Assembly (NCBI GenBank): GCA_964426605.1
Contig: CAYRQK010000001.1
Location: forward strand, 496,001 to 560,000
DNA: 64,000 bases
Reading direction: 5' to 3'
From: JAGQNT01 sp964426605
GTDB taxonomy: Bacteria; Patescibacteriota; Saccharimonadia; Saccharimonadales; UBA4665
Positions 23,464-31,548 of the stretch are shown piece after piece. Numbering within the stretch: the stretch's first letter is position 1; each line of letters begins with the position of its first letter. The notes under the pieces are model-generated. The model saw nothing but the letters and a program-made list of their open reading frames with translations. It had not been told where the DNA came from and ran no database searches. The position numbers and the translations under genes are program-made.

Positions 23464-24009
23464 CTACGCTACCAACCTTTCTAAAAGTGGGAACTCTAAG
23501 TACGGCTGATTATAGGTTGTTGAACCAAAGTGTCCGTCATTACGAATGATTTGCGTACCGCCTAAGTTATCAAACATTAGCCTGCCTTGCTCGGCGTTAC
23601 AACCCCACGGGTCATTTACTGAGTTTATAAACACTATGTCTTTGACGTGTTGCTTGATGGTTGCCCAGTCGTAGCTATCTTGCAACACGGGGTCTTTTTC
23701 TTCGCCGGGTAGCCTCATAGAGTACCCCGCAACTAGTATTGCCTGTGGCAAAGTAACATCAACATGTTCAAGAATACTAAGTAGTAGTGGGCTACCGGCT
23801 GAATGGCCAATGATAACGGTTTCATCGTCAAAAGTATGACTTTGTAGGACTTTAGGCAGGAACGTGTCAATTGGTTCGTGGTTAATATCAGGGTAAGACG
23901 GTATCTCTACAGTAAAGCCACGAGCTTCTAGTTGTTTGCCAAGCCAACCGTACCAATAATCGCTTGGTGCACAGTCAGTGCCGTGAAATATGATTGCTCT
24001 CTTGCGCAC
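23464..24009 (-). CDS. Alpha/beta hydrolase, RBBP9/YdeN-like
   Basis: 181 aa. Nucleophile elbow GHSAGS (Ser70), an acid in NSVNDPWG, and His in NDGHFG complete the triad in the order of the serine hydrolase RBBP9/YdeN family. Substrate unknown. It starts 4 bp after the cyclase-family gene stop, so the two are co-transcribed. Confidence 0.85.
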   Translation of the reverse strand: MRKRAIIFHGTDCAPSDYWYGWLGKQLEARGFTVEIPSYPDINHEPIDTFLPKVLQSHTFDDETVIIGHSAGSPLLLSILEHVDVTLPQAILVAGYSMRLPGEEKDPVLQDSYDWATIKQHVKDIVFINSVNDPWGCNAEQGRLMFDNLGGTQIIRNDGHFGSTTYNQPYLEFPLLERLVA

Positions 24010-24013
24010 TATT

Positions 24014-24631
24014 TTATTCTTTCACTTCTGCAATAACCCTAGCTGGCGCACCGTCTATTTGTAATCTAACTGGAAGTGCGTAAACGACAAAGTCCTTATT
24101 GGCCAACTCTTTAAGGTTGGTTAGGTTTTCAATAATAAGCACATCACCAGCCAACAAGATTTTATGAACATCAAACGGCTCGTGGTCAACGCTGCACATA
24201 TCAACACCGACCATTTTTACTTTTGTTTCTACCAGATAATCAGCAATCTCTTTTGGAATGGCTGGGTAATCCTCATAGTAAGCCGTTTCATGGTAAACAT
24301 CACTCATACCTGTATGAAACAGGACTATGTCTCCCTGTTGAATATCAGCATTCTTTACAGCTTCTAAGTCAAACGTCTTGTTATCAACTTTTATGTACCG
24401 GCCACGGCCAACAAATTGTTCAACAGGTATTTGGTCTAAGGTCTTAGCATTTGCAAGCATGTGGGCGGGTGCATCAACATGAGTGCCTACGTGTGTACCA
24501 ACTGACACATAATGGTCAGTGTAGCCATCACGCTCAAGTACACCTGCTGGTTCAATCTTAGTAGCAGGGTCGCCCGGATAAAACGGCGTTTGTTCATTTA
24601 GTAAGACTGATAAATCAAAAATCATTATCAA
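24014..24631 (-). CDS. Cyclase-family (kynurenine-formamidase-like) hydrolase
   Basis: 205 aa. The metal-binding motif HVGTHVDAPAH and the downstream VGVDMCSVDHEPFDVH are typical of the putative cyclase/arylformamidase family (HxGTHxDxPxH). Such enzymes open amide or lactone bonds with a divalent metal. It heads the - strand group cyclase, alpha/beta hydrolase, SGNH esterase. The second in-frame Met (24625) is an equally good start. Confidence 0.85.
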   Translation of the reverse strand: MIMIFDLSVLLNEQTPFYPGDPATKIEPAGVLERDGYTDHYVSVGTHVGTHVDAPAHMLANAKTLDQIPVEQFVGRGRYIKVDNKTFDLEAVKNADIQQGDIVLFHTGMSDVYHETAYYEDYPAIPKEIADYLVETKVKMVGVDMCSVDHEPFDVHKILLAGDVLIIENLTNLKELANKDFVVYALPVRLQIDGAPARVIAEVKE

Positions 24632-24660
24632 CAGTATAACACCGACAAGCAGTCAAATCT

Positions 24661-24703
24661 TCACGCTTGTGCAATAGCTATAAGCAGTATTTGGTATTAC
24701 AAT
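24661..24703 (+). promoter_or_regulatory. Conserved upstream region of TerS-like gene 1
   Basis: TCACGCTTGTGCAATAGC (24661-24678) is repeated exactly before the paralogue (35974-35991). A TACAAT hexamer (24698-24703) lies 7 nt before the ATG, and the paralogue has TACACT at the same distance. The 18-mer is a possible operator or upstream promoter element. Confidence 0.6.
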
Positions 24704-24710
24704 TCGTGGC

Positions 24711-25142
24711 ATGAATACGGGTGGCAGACCAGCAGTAATTACTGACGAGGTTGTACGGAAACTAGAACAAGCCTTACGGGACGGTTTTAGCCTGTCTGAG
24801 GCATGTTTGGTCTCTGGTGTTAGTCGTACTGCTTATTACGAACGCAAGGCCACCGACGAGGGGTTTGCGGACAAAATGGAACTGGCTAAAAAGTATGTAA
24901 CCATATGTGCCAAAAAAGTAGTTGTACAGGCCATAGATGAGGGCAACTTTAATGCCGCAAAGTGGTGGCTAGAGCGCAGGGCACGGGACGAGTTTGGCTT
25001 AAACGCTATAGATGAAGAAGCCGAGTGGGAAGCGCAAAGCAAGGCAGATGAGGCTGATGACCCGTTACAGCAAATACTGACCAGTATGAAAGAACGGGGT
25101 GCGGCAGTTATAGAAAAAGTTGCGGCTAGGACTGCGGGCTAA
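24711..25142 (+). CDS. Terminase-small-subunit-like HTH protein (copy 1)
   Basis: 143 aa. GGRPAVITDEVVRKLEQAL is followed by a helix-turn-helix (FSLSEACLVSGVSRTAYYER) and a helical part ending NFNAAKWWLERRARDEFG, the arrangement of phage TerS-type DNA-binding proteins. It is closely similar along its first about 105 residues to the protein at 36024. TerS proteins recognise the packaging site; alternatively this is a plain regulator. The C-terminus is acidic. It overlaps the convergent membrane-protein gene by 17 bp and lies 0.8 kb from a 124-bp element that is also duplicated. Confidence 0.7.
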   Translation: MNTGGRPAVITDEVVRKLEQALRDGFSLSEACLVSGVSRTAYYERKATDEGFADKMELAKKYVTICAKKVVVQAIDEGNFNAAKWWLERRARDEFGLNAIDEEAEWEAQSKADEADDPLQQILTSMKERGAAVIEKVAARTAG

Positions 25143-25731
25143 TGTTGCACGGGTGGCTATCGTTGCCCACGTATAGCACGCCGTTAATCTCAGCCACATT
25201 ACTAATGTCCACGGCTGCCGTATAGGAATACTCCCCGGCGTTAACTTTGTCATCATGGCGATAGATATGGCCACTGTTATCACTGAGATGAGTGATAATC
25301 TCGCCCTTGTACTTAATATCTAGCGTCCATGTGGTCGTACCATTGTCATTAGCTCGGTAATGGCCATCACAGTAGGTTGGGTCTCCTTGAAACGCTAGGT
25401 CTTGGCGTAGCGTTGGTGTGGGAGCTGGCGTGGTAACGGGTTGGGTTTGTGTAGTGGTATCAGGAGTAGCTGCAGGTGTGGTCGTGGCTGTCTGTGTCGT
25501 TTGCGTAGTAGGAGCTGACCTTTGTGTTGCAGCCTGCTTCACGGGTGTTTTTGGTGCATGGGTCGCTAAAATGACTAGTGCAATAACAATCACAGCCCCG
25601 AAGCCAAGGCTCAGTACCTTACGAGTAGCCTTAGCCTGTCCAACTACCTTTTCAAATAAAGAGGGCTTCATCAGCCCCATTATAAGCCCTGCAAGTGATG
25701 CCAATAATAGTAGGTCAGCAATAGTGTTCAT
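25126..25731 (-). CDS. Membrane-anchored protein with Thr/Pro linker
   Basis: 201 aa. Two hydrophobic helices (about 4-20 and 40-58), then about 50 residues very rich in Thr, Gln, Pro and Ala, then a compact C-terminal domain with two Cys (PTYCDGHYRANDNGTTTW and SHPCNIS) and beta-strand character. The linker suggests surface exposure. No family recognised. Its start is 1 bp after the stop of a 40-aa membrane peptide gene. Confidence 0.65.
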   Translation of the reverse strand: MNTIADLLLLASLAGLIMGLMKPSLFEKVVGQAKATRKVLSLGFGAVIVIALVILATHAPKTPVKQAATQRSAPTTQTTQTATTTPAATPDTTTQTQPVTTPAPTPTLRQDLAFQGDPTYCDGHYRANDNGTTTWTLDIKYKGEIITHLSDNSGHIYRHDDKVNAGEYSYTAAVDISNVAEINGVLYVGNDSHPCNISPQS

Positions 25732-25732
25732 G

Positions 25733-25855
25733 CTACTTACCAGCTGACTGGCCGTTTAAGCCCTTGTTAAAGCTGTGCCGAGCACTTGGGCTGGCTGCAA
25801 TACCGATAATAACAATGGCAACTAGTACGCCAATGATGATGAGTGCTTTTTTCAT
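25733..25855 (-). CDS. Small membrane/signal-like peptide (40 aa)
   Basis: MKKALIIIGVLVAIVIIGIA is followed by a polar basic tail (SARHSFNKGLNGQ). AGGAG lies upstream of the ATG. The stop TAG is one base before the ATG of the 201-aa membrane protein, so the two are coupled. Function unknown. Confidence 0.65.
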   Translation of the reverse strand: MKKALIIIGVLVAIVIIGIAASPSARHSFNKGLNGQSAGK

Positions 25856-25904
25856 GCTGTGCTGCTCCTGTATTCCCGATTAGTTATTAACGGGCGGAGC
25901 TGCA

Positions 25905-26028
25905 ACTAAAAAGCGACAATCCAGCCCTAGAATGTCTAGTCCAACAGCAAGATTTTACGCCTACTGCTTTCGGGTGAATTGCCGCTTATCATGCGTAAAA
26001 TCACCCGACTGGGTATAAAAAAATACTG
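25905..26028. repeat. 124-bp conserved noncoding element, copy E1
   Basis: About nine differences from copy E2 (36842-36965) over the full length. Inner structure: palindrome CTAGA-ATG-TCTAG, and 10-bp inverted arms GATTTTACGC/GCGTAAAATC (25951-25960/25993-26002). Similarity to E2 stops at 26028, which is exactly where the truncated ATPase frame resumes. Candidate packaging (cos/pac-like), recombination or replication site, or structured RNA. Confidence 0.85.
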
Positions 26029-26796
26029 GGAGACAACTTTAGCTTGTCGGTGCTCGATGATGTAGTGATGTCTGTTGACGTTAACCACCGTCGTGAGTTC
26101 TGTGACCTTCTGAAGAATGAATTTTCAGATACTCAATTTATCCTAACAACGCATGACGAAATATGGGCAAAACAGATGCAAACTACTGGGCTAATTCAAG
26201 CCAAGGCAGATGTTCGATTCCGAGGTTGGAGTGTAGAAGATGGGCCTATACATGAGCAAGGCAAAGTTTTCTGGGATAAAATTGAAGAGAATCTAACCGC
26301 TGACGAAGTTCACTTAGCAGCCGCTACTTTACGCCGCGGTCTTGAGGCTGAGCTCCCCGATATCGCAGAAGACTTGGGTGCTCGCGTTGCGTTTAGAGGC
26401 GATGCAAAATACGAGCTCGGTGACTTCCAGCACGCCGTTAAAGGTCGTCACGCCGCCCTTTTAAAGCTAGCAAAGGCATCCGCAGCTTCATGGAGCAATG
26501 CTGATGATCTAGATAGAATCCAAACACTGAACGACGCACGTGCCGCTGCCTCCTTAACTCAAGACAGGGAGAACTGGGCCATCAATCTTCAGGTACATCA
26601 TAACGAGTGGGCCACAATGACGGCTGATGAGTTTCGTCCGGTCGTTCAGGCATGGCACGACTTCCTAGACTTATTCACCTGTGATAACGATGCATGTGAA
26701 ACCTGGATTTATGTTGTCGGCAGTGCCGGCAGAGAAGAACTGCTTCGTTGCAGGTGTGGTAACTACTCTCTGAATCTTCTAAAAAAGCCAGCCTAA
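26029..26796 (+). pseudogene. 5'-truncated AAA/SMC-like ATPase
   Basis: The frame begins GDNFSLSVLDDVVMSVDVNH, which is the Walker B/D-loop of ABC-type AAA ATPases, and continues FILTTHDEIW (switch His). The N-terminal half with Walker A is absent. The C-terminal about 150 residues are helical and end with a two-pair Cys motif (CDNDACETW and CRCG). A TTG at 26044 could still start a 250-aa fragment, but it cannot bind ATP alone. The break is flush with the end of element E1. Confidence 0.7.
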
Positions 26797-26878
26797 CCCC
26801 GTTACTAAAACGATGCTTGCAAAAAGATTAATCTTAAAGAATAATGCTATGTATACAGTGTAATAGAAGGGCGTTTTG

Positions 26879-27538
26879 ATGACGAGAAAGATGCGAACCG
26901 ACGGCTTCTCAGTCGTTACTGTCGTTATTGCCGTATTCATACTCGCAGCTATTGGCTTGACTGGTTGGCACCTATCACAACACAAAGATAGTAAGACCCA
27001 GGTAAGCCATTCCACTAGCACCTCCAAGAAAAATACAGCTCCTAAGCCAATAGACACGTACGCGGGCTGGAAGACTTACTGTGATTCAGAAAATGCAAAG
27101 GGCTGCTACATGTACCCGAGTGACTGGGTAACATCTCAGTACGGTGGTTTCGAGAACTCCACGCAGACAGCTTATGTTGACTTCAGCGGCTATAACAACA
27201 AAGACCAGGCGGCCGACACGGTTTACATAGCACAGGTTGCCGATGTAACAGACAAGCAACTTGGCTTAAAGATAGTCGGCAGCGTATATAACAACGTTCC
27301 CAGCTATTCAATATTTAACGCAACGGATGTGTCAGCACTAAAAGCTGGAGAAAGCGCACAGTTAATCACTACGAACCCCCAGTTTCAAAGAAACTCTGGA
27401 GAAAACATGAGCTTTACGGCCACACCAGGTGTGAACGGTCTAAAGGCAATCACTAATTTGGACCAGGCCAAGGCATGGTTTAGTACACCAGAAGCACAAA
27501 CTTGCCTTAAGGTTCTACAGTCGTTTTACTACCAATAA
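26879..27538 (+). CDS. Pilin-like membrane-anchored protein
   Basis: 219 aa from ATG 26879. A basic leader (TRKMRTDG) followed by FSVVTVVIAVFILAAIGLTGW resembles a type IV prepilin start, but Glu at +5 is replaced by Thr. A polar Ser/Thr/Lys linker and an external domain with Cys pairs (TYCDSENAKGCYMYPSDW and TCLKVL) follow. It may be a pseudopilin or simply a signal-anchored surface protein. It lies just before the secreted CHAP protein. Confidence 0.6.
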   Translation: MTRKMRTDGFSVVTVVIAVFILAAIGLTGWHLSQHKDSKTQVSHSTSTSKKNTAPKPIDTYAGWKTYCDSENAKGCYMYPSDWVTSQYGGFENSTQTAYVDFSGYNNKDQAADTVYIAQVADVTDKQLGLKIVGSVYNNVPSYSIFNATDVSALKAGESAQLITTNPQFQRNSGENMSFTATPGVNGLKAITNLDQAKAWFSTPEAQTCLKVLQSFYYQ

Positions 27539-27574
27539 ACTAATTTCGTCGGTGGGGGCAAAAGGAAGAAAGCC

Positions 27575-29386
27575 ATGAGCTCCGAATTATCCCCACTTAT
27601 TACCCAAGAACAAACCGACCCTAACTTGCTTGAGCGCTTCCACGATACAGCTGTAGACCTTCGGACTAGACTTGGTAGGCTAGCAGGTGTCGGCTTACTC
27701 GTGGCTAGCGGCACGCTTGCAACATTTGCAGCCGAAGAGACGGTTAGCTCCACACCAGCATACGCGGACACACTGGGTTACCCATGGCCAACTGACACAG
27801 AGGCACCTTGCCAATTTGGAGCAACAGGTGGCTCATCATGCACTAACCCAAGTAACCCAAGTGACAAATATGACTGGGGTGTTAACACTGGTGGGGTATT
27901 TCACCCTTACCGCGAGGCAGGTGGATATGAATATCGCAACTGCACAGACTATGTTGCATGGAAGGAAGAAAGCCTAGGTGCTAGCAGCAGCATTGTTAAT
28001 GGCCTCGGTAATGGCGGCCAGTGGTACAACAGTGCTCCTGCAAGCGAGCGTTCACTAACACCTCGAGCAGGAGATGCAGCCGTTGATACATCGGGTACTT
28101 TTGGACATGTAGCCTACGTGGAATCAGTTAACTATGCAGACCCTAGTAACCCTTTGAACGATAATATTACGGTTTCAGAATATAACCATGATATACAAGG
28201 CCATGGTGATTTTCGAACAGGTAAAGTAAGCGACTTAGGCTTTAGCAAGTTTGTAGACTTTGGTGTACACCCAACCGGCAGTACCACTCCTAACCCCACT
28301 AGCCCGAACAACCAAAGTGGAGAGGGTATAACAATGCCAGGCCACTGGATATCCGGAGATTCAGGGCAGGACTTCGCTTATATCACTCGAAGGGCAGATG
28401 ATGGTTTTGATGTAGCCGTGTGGGAGCAAACCCCAGCAGGGCTGGTCTGGAAAGGCGTCATGCAATCCGTGCTTGGAAGTTCGGGAGTAACTTATGAAAA
28501 CACAAAGTTTGTTGCAACCGACATGGATGGCGACGGCCTCATGGATCTCTACTACGCCACGTCAGCTAATTGGAATAACCCAGGCTTTGCAATGGCACTG
28601 TTCCACAATAATGGCAACGGTTTGGACTACTGGGGTCAACAATGGGACCCGACAAACATTGCTCTTGGCCAAACAAAATTCTTACCTGGTAACTGGGCTG
28701 GTAATGGCAGAGGTGCGTTTGATTACGTCACCAAGAACTCAGACGGTGGATTTAGCATTGCCGAGTTTAAATCAACTGCCAGCGGGCTAGTTTGGGATGG
28801 CGTACGTTGGACATCTGCCGGTTCATCGGGTGTGACATATGACAATACCAAATTTATGCCATCTGACATGGATGGGGACGGAAAAACAGACCTCTACTAC
28901 GCTACAGCGAGCAACTGGGCTCAGCCCGGGTTTGCAATGGCACTGCAATACAATAACGGCAATGGCTTTACTTGGGCTGGACAACAATGGAATCCAAACA
29001 ATTTAGCACTTCAAGATGTACGACTCATACCCGGTTATTGGACAGGTACAGGTAAAGAAGGATTTGCGTACATAACTAAAAATAGCGATGGGGGCTTCAG
29101 CACTGCAGTTTTTGACTCCACGCTTACTGGTCTTGTCTGGAAAGGTGTTTGGTGGACTTCACCTGGCTCATCCCAAGTAAGCTACAACAACACACTGTTC
29201 GTTCCTGCAGATATGGATAACGATGGTAAGACAGATTTATTTTATGCGACCGCTCTTAACTGGAATAACCCTGGTTTTGCCACAGCTCTCATGCACAGCA
29301 ATGGGGCTGGTTATGACTACTGGGGTCAACAATGGGACCCAACAAATATTGCTCTTAGCCAAGTCACCTTCATGCCAGAGAGTTGA
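27575..29386 (+). CDS. Secreted CHAP-domain protein with FG-GAP/VCBS repeats
   Basis: 603 aa. A signal-type helix (about 38-53) with a likely cleavage after AYA (65). The CHAP domain has catalytic Cys123 (RNCTDYVAW) and His178 (FGHVAYVES), as in peptidoglycan amidases/endopeptidases. After a Thr/Pro/Asn linker come three repeats of about 100 residues with calcium-loop motifs DMDGDGLMDLYYATS, DMDGDGKTDLYYATA and DMDNDGKTDLFYATA. It should cut peptidoglycan outside the cell, with the repeats acting as a binding propeller. A role in attacking a host bacterium or in cell-wall turnover fits. Located inside the mobile region. Confidence 0.88.
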   Translation: MSSELSPLITQEQTDPNLLERFHDTAVDLRTRLGRLAGVGLLVASGTLATFAAEETVSSTPAYADTLGYPWPTDTEAPCQFGATGGSSCTNPSNPSDKYDWGVNTGGVFHPYREAGGYEYRNCTDYVAWKEESLGASSSIVNGLGNGGQWYNSAPASERSLTPRAGDAAVDTSGTFGHVAYVESVNYADPSNPLNDNITVSEYNHDIQGHGDFRTGKVSDLGFSKFVDFGVHPTGSTTPNPTSPNNQSGEGITMPGHWISGDSGQDFAYITRRADDGFDVAVWEQTPAGLVWKGVMQSVLGSSGVTYENTKFVATDMDGDGLMDLYYATSANWNNPGFAMALFHNNGNGLDYWGQQWDPTNIALGQTKFLPGNWAGNGRGAFDYVTKNSDGGFSIAEFKSTASGLVWDGVRWTSAGSSGVTYDNTKFMPSDMDGDGKTDLYYATASNWAQPGFAMALQYNNGNGFTWAGQQWNPNNLALQDVRLIPGYWTGTGKEGFAYITKNSDGGFSTAVFDSTLTGLVWKGVWWTSPGSSQVSYNNTLFVPADMDNDGKTDLFYATALNWNNPGFATALMHSNGAGYDYWGQQWDPTNIALSQVTFMPES

Positions 29387-29430
29387 TTCCTTTTAGAAAC
29401 AATATGCTGTAGCAACGAGTTGGACCAACT

Positions 29431-29883
29431 TTAACTCAGCAGGAACGTCGTGAATAGGCCAGCAAGATAGAGCATAATAACAGCCACAAGCGCAGCAGCG
29501 ATTAATCGCCAAGCACCTTTGAGCTTTATGCCGAATAATGACCAGTGCCTAGACGCCACGCCCCACTTATTTTCATCTTTGTTTGGAATAAATAACACAT
29601 AGGCCAACAGAAAAGCTGTAAACGGTGGTATCAAAAAGAAGGCATACCACCCACTTCTGCCCAAATCATGTAACCTTCTGACAGTCCAGACAGCGATTAA
29701 TACTCCTAGCGTTAGAGCTATGAGTCTAGCGAAGCCACTAAAACTCTGCATGAACTCGTCAGTCTGATTTCCTTGAGTCCTCCCATATAAGTTTGCAGTC
29801 ATGAATGCCGGTAATGTGAAAAGCATTGTTAGTAGATAGGATTTTTGGTTTAGTCTTTTCTTTGAAGTAGTAGTGTTTTGCAT
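29431..29883 (-). CDS. DUF805 membrane protein
   Basis: 150 aa from ATG 29883 (a longer frame to 30009 would overlap the divergent HTH gene). RRLHDLGRSGWYAFFLIPPF and PNKDENKWG are the DUF805 signatures; four membrane helices are visible. Function unknown. The start is preceded by an AT-rich stretch without a ribosome site. Confidence 0.8.
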   Translation of the reverse strand: MQNTTTSKKRLNQKSYLLTMLFTLPAFMTANLYGRTQGNQTDEFMQSFSGFARLIALTLGVLIAVWTVRRLHDLGRSGWYAFFLIPPFTAFLLAYVLFIPNKDENKWGVASRHWSLFGIKLKGAWRLIAAALVAVIMLYLAGLFTTFLLS

Positions 29884-29968
29884 ATTAAATATATAGCATA
29901 AATTTGCATCTAATTCTATGTTTACTCTGTAGATGTTTGCTCTGCATTTTACTGTAATGGTAGGTACT

Positions 29969-30223
29969 ATGCCTACGAAATCAATGTCAGAGAAAGACAA
30001 ACGTGACAAAGAGCGTTTTGCTAAAAAAGTTGGGGCAATTCTACAAGAAGCCCGAAAGAAAAAAGGCTTAACTCAAGAACAGCTTGCAGATAAGGCCGAC
30101 TTTCACAGAACATACATTGGTTTTATGGAGCAAGGCGTTTACTCTCCGAATCTATACTCTCTAACCAAAATTGCCAAAGCTCTTGGCATGAAGACATCGG
30201 AACTTCTCAAAAAAATAGACTGA
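29969..30223 (+). CDS. XRE-family helix-turn-helix regulator
   Basis: 84 aa from ATG 29969. VGAILQEARKKKGLTQEQLA, then DFHRTYIGFMEQGVYSP and LTKIAKALGMKTSEL form a complete Cro/CI-type HTH. It is the likely regulator of its own operon, since the next gene starts 10 bp later. Divergent from the DUF805 gene. Confidence 0.9.
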   Translation: MPTKSMSEKDKRDKERFAKKVGAILQEARKKKGLTQEQLADKADFHRTYIGFMEQGVYSPNLYSLTKIAKALGMKTSELLKKID

Positions 30224-30233
30224 GGCTACCGAA

Positions 30234-30920
30234 GTGGCCAATATCGATAAGCTTAAAGATCATCTGCGAATAGTGCGAACTGTAATTGATGAGCGTCGTC
30301 TTTATACGATTTGGGATAACATACCGAAAAGCGACGACCCTGACTTCAGGGGCGACAGTTTTGGCGAAGCAGTTCGGCAAGGACTGCACTTCAAAACCTA
30401 CGATGATTGGTCAGCAAACGCGGAGGATTTATTTTTCGCAAATAATTTGGACTTCTTAAAGTTTAAGGGGAAAGCACTGACTGGCGACAGGCGTAAGGTG
30501 AGCATGCACCCAGCCGCCATTTTTCTACGCCAAGTCGAAGAACTAGAACGTATGTTCGAAATGCCAAGCGTGCTGGAAAGCTACAAGACGTCGACTAAGC
30601 AGGCAGCTAGTTGGCCGGCTGTAACGTTCGAGAACGAAACAATCTTACAGGGTGCGCGCAGCCACAAGTTTTCACAGCCTGAATATCCTCGACTTATCAA
30701 TAAACTCTGGAAGAATCGTAGAATCGAAAGTCCAAGCGGAGTTGTACTCGTCCCCGGAAAGCCCATTACTCGCGCCGTCCTGAATAAGGCTGCGGGGATC
30801 AAAGATCACGAGCGATTCGTAGATTTAGTCACTGGTATACGCAAGGCTATGAAATCAAAAGGTATTGCCTTAAATGTGGCTTATCCTGAAAAGGTACAGT
30901 TAGTCGTAAAACAAAACTGA
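30234..30920 (+). CDS. Hypothetical protein downstream of XRE regulator
   Basis: 228 aa from GTG 30234. Mixed alpha/beta, with WDNIPKSDDPDFRGDSFGEA and a C-terminal part rich in Lys (VTGIRKAMKSKGIALNV). No recognised motif. The pairing with an XRE gene is like that of restriction or toxin-type modules, but nothing else supports this. A terminator follows at 30953. Confidence 0.6.
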   Translation: MANIDKLKDHLRIVRTVIDERRLYTIWDNIPKSDDPDFRGDSFGEAVRQGLHFKTYDDWSANAEDLFFANNLDFLKFKGKALTGDRRKVSMHPAAIFLRQVEELERMFEMPSVLESYKTSTKQAASWPAVTFENETILQGARSHKFSQPEYPRLINKLWKNRRIESPSGVVLVPGKPITRAVLNKAAGIKDHERFVDLVTGIRKAMKSKGIALNVAYPEKVQLVVKQN

Positions 30921-30952
30921 CCGTAGCCAAAAACGGTTTGTTCTCTTCCACC

Positions 30953-30980
30953 TCACCCCACCAACAGGGGTGATTTTTTT
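30953..30980 (+). terminator. Rho-independent terminator
   Basis: TCACCCC (30953-30959) and GGGGTGA (30967-30973), followed by seven T. It ends the XRE operon. Confidence 0.85.
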
Positions 30981-31090
30981 GAGAAAAAACTATCGGATTA
31001 CACCCATGACAGCCATTTTCATTTGCGACACACTCAATTGGTAATAGTAAAGCGAAGAATATAAGCGAAATTGGGAATGACAATTGGCAA

Positions 31091-31348
31091 TTGGGGAAGA
31101 AGACGCCGATTGCTCGCGTGGACGCACTCGCCGAAGAACTTGTAACTCAATTCGACAATCGCCCGTACCTCAAGTGGTATTGCGTGGCGATTTACGATTT
31201 AGGCGAAGAACGGATACGGCAAATAATGGGTCGGGTCTCGGACGCTCGGTTTCCGGGAAAACTGTTTACGCATTATGTGAATCAAGAACGAAATGCGCTT
31301 AAACGACAATGGGAGCTGAAACAGTTAAAGAAGAAGCTCGATGATTGA
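31091..31348 (+). CDS. Hypothetical protein (85 aa)
   Basis: From TTG 31091. A soluble, basic, helical protein: VDALAEELVTQFDNRPYLKWYCVAIYDLG ending KRQWELKQLKKKLDD. It overlaps the following small gene by 8 bp and precedes the recombinase. Such small basic proteins next to integrases are often accessory, but no family is recognised. The start codon is uncertain. Confidence 0.55.
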   Translation: MGKKTPIARVDALAEELVTQFDNRPYLKWYCVAIYDLGEERIRQIMGRVSDARFPGKLFTHYVNQERNALKRQWELKQLKKKLDD

Positions 31349-31538
31349 CGATGAAGTCATGTCTGTAATTGAAGCGCGCCAGCTCATGCCAGACACTACG
31401 GCGGCGATGTCAGATGATGATGTGCAAGCGTTACTAAACAACCTTGGCTTGCTCGCAACTGCTTTTGTTGAGGCAGTTCGAAAAGATGAAGAATACAGAG
31501 TAAACATAGCGTATAATAGAGGTGAGAAATTGGAGTAG
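31341..31538 (+). CDS. Small conserved protein before recombinase 1
   Basis: 65 aa. Its core MSVIEARQLMPDTTAAMSDD and VQALLNNLGLLA aligns with ISVKEMRKLLGADGNGMSDN and IEHLIMTLTESS of the small protein before recombinase 2 (37186). It ends 10 bp before the recombinase ATG. The conserved position suggests a partner or directionality factor. Confidence 0.65.
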   Translation: MIDDEVMSVIEARQLMPDTTAAMSDDDVQALLNNLGLLATAFVEAVRKDEEYRVNIAYNRGEKLE

Positions 31539-31548
31539 TAGTTCCATT

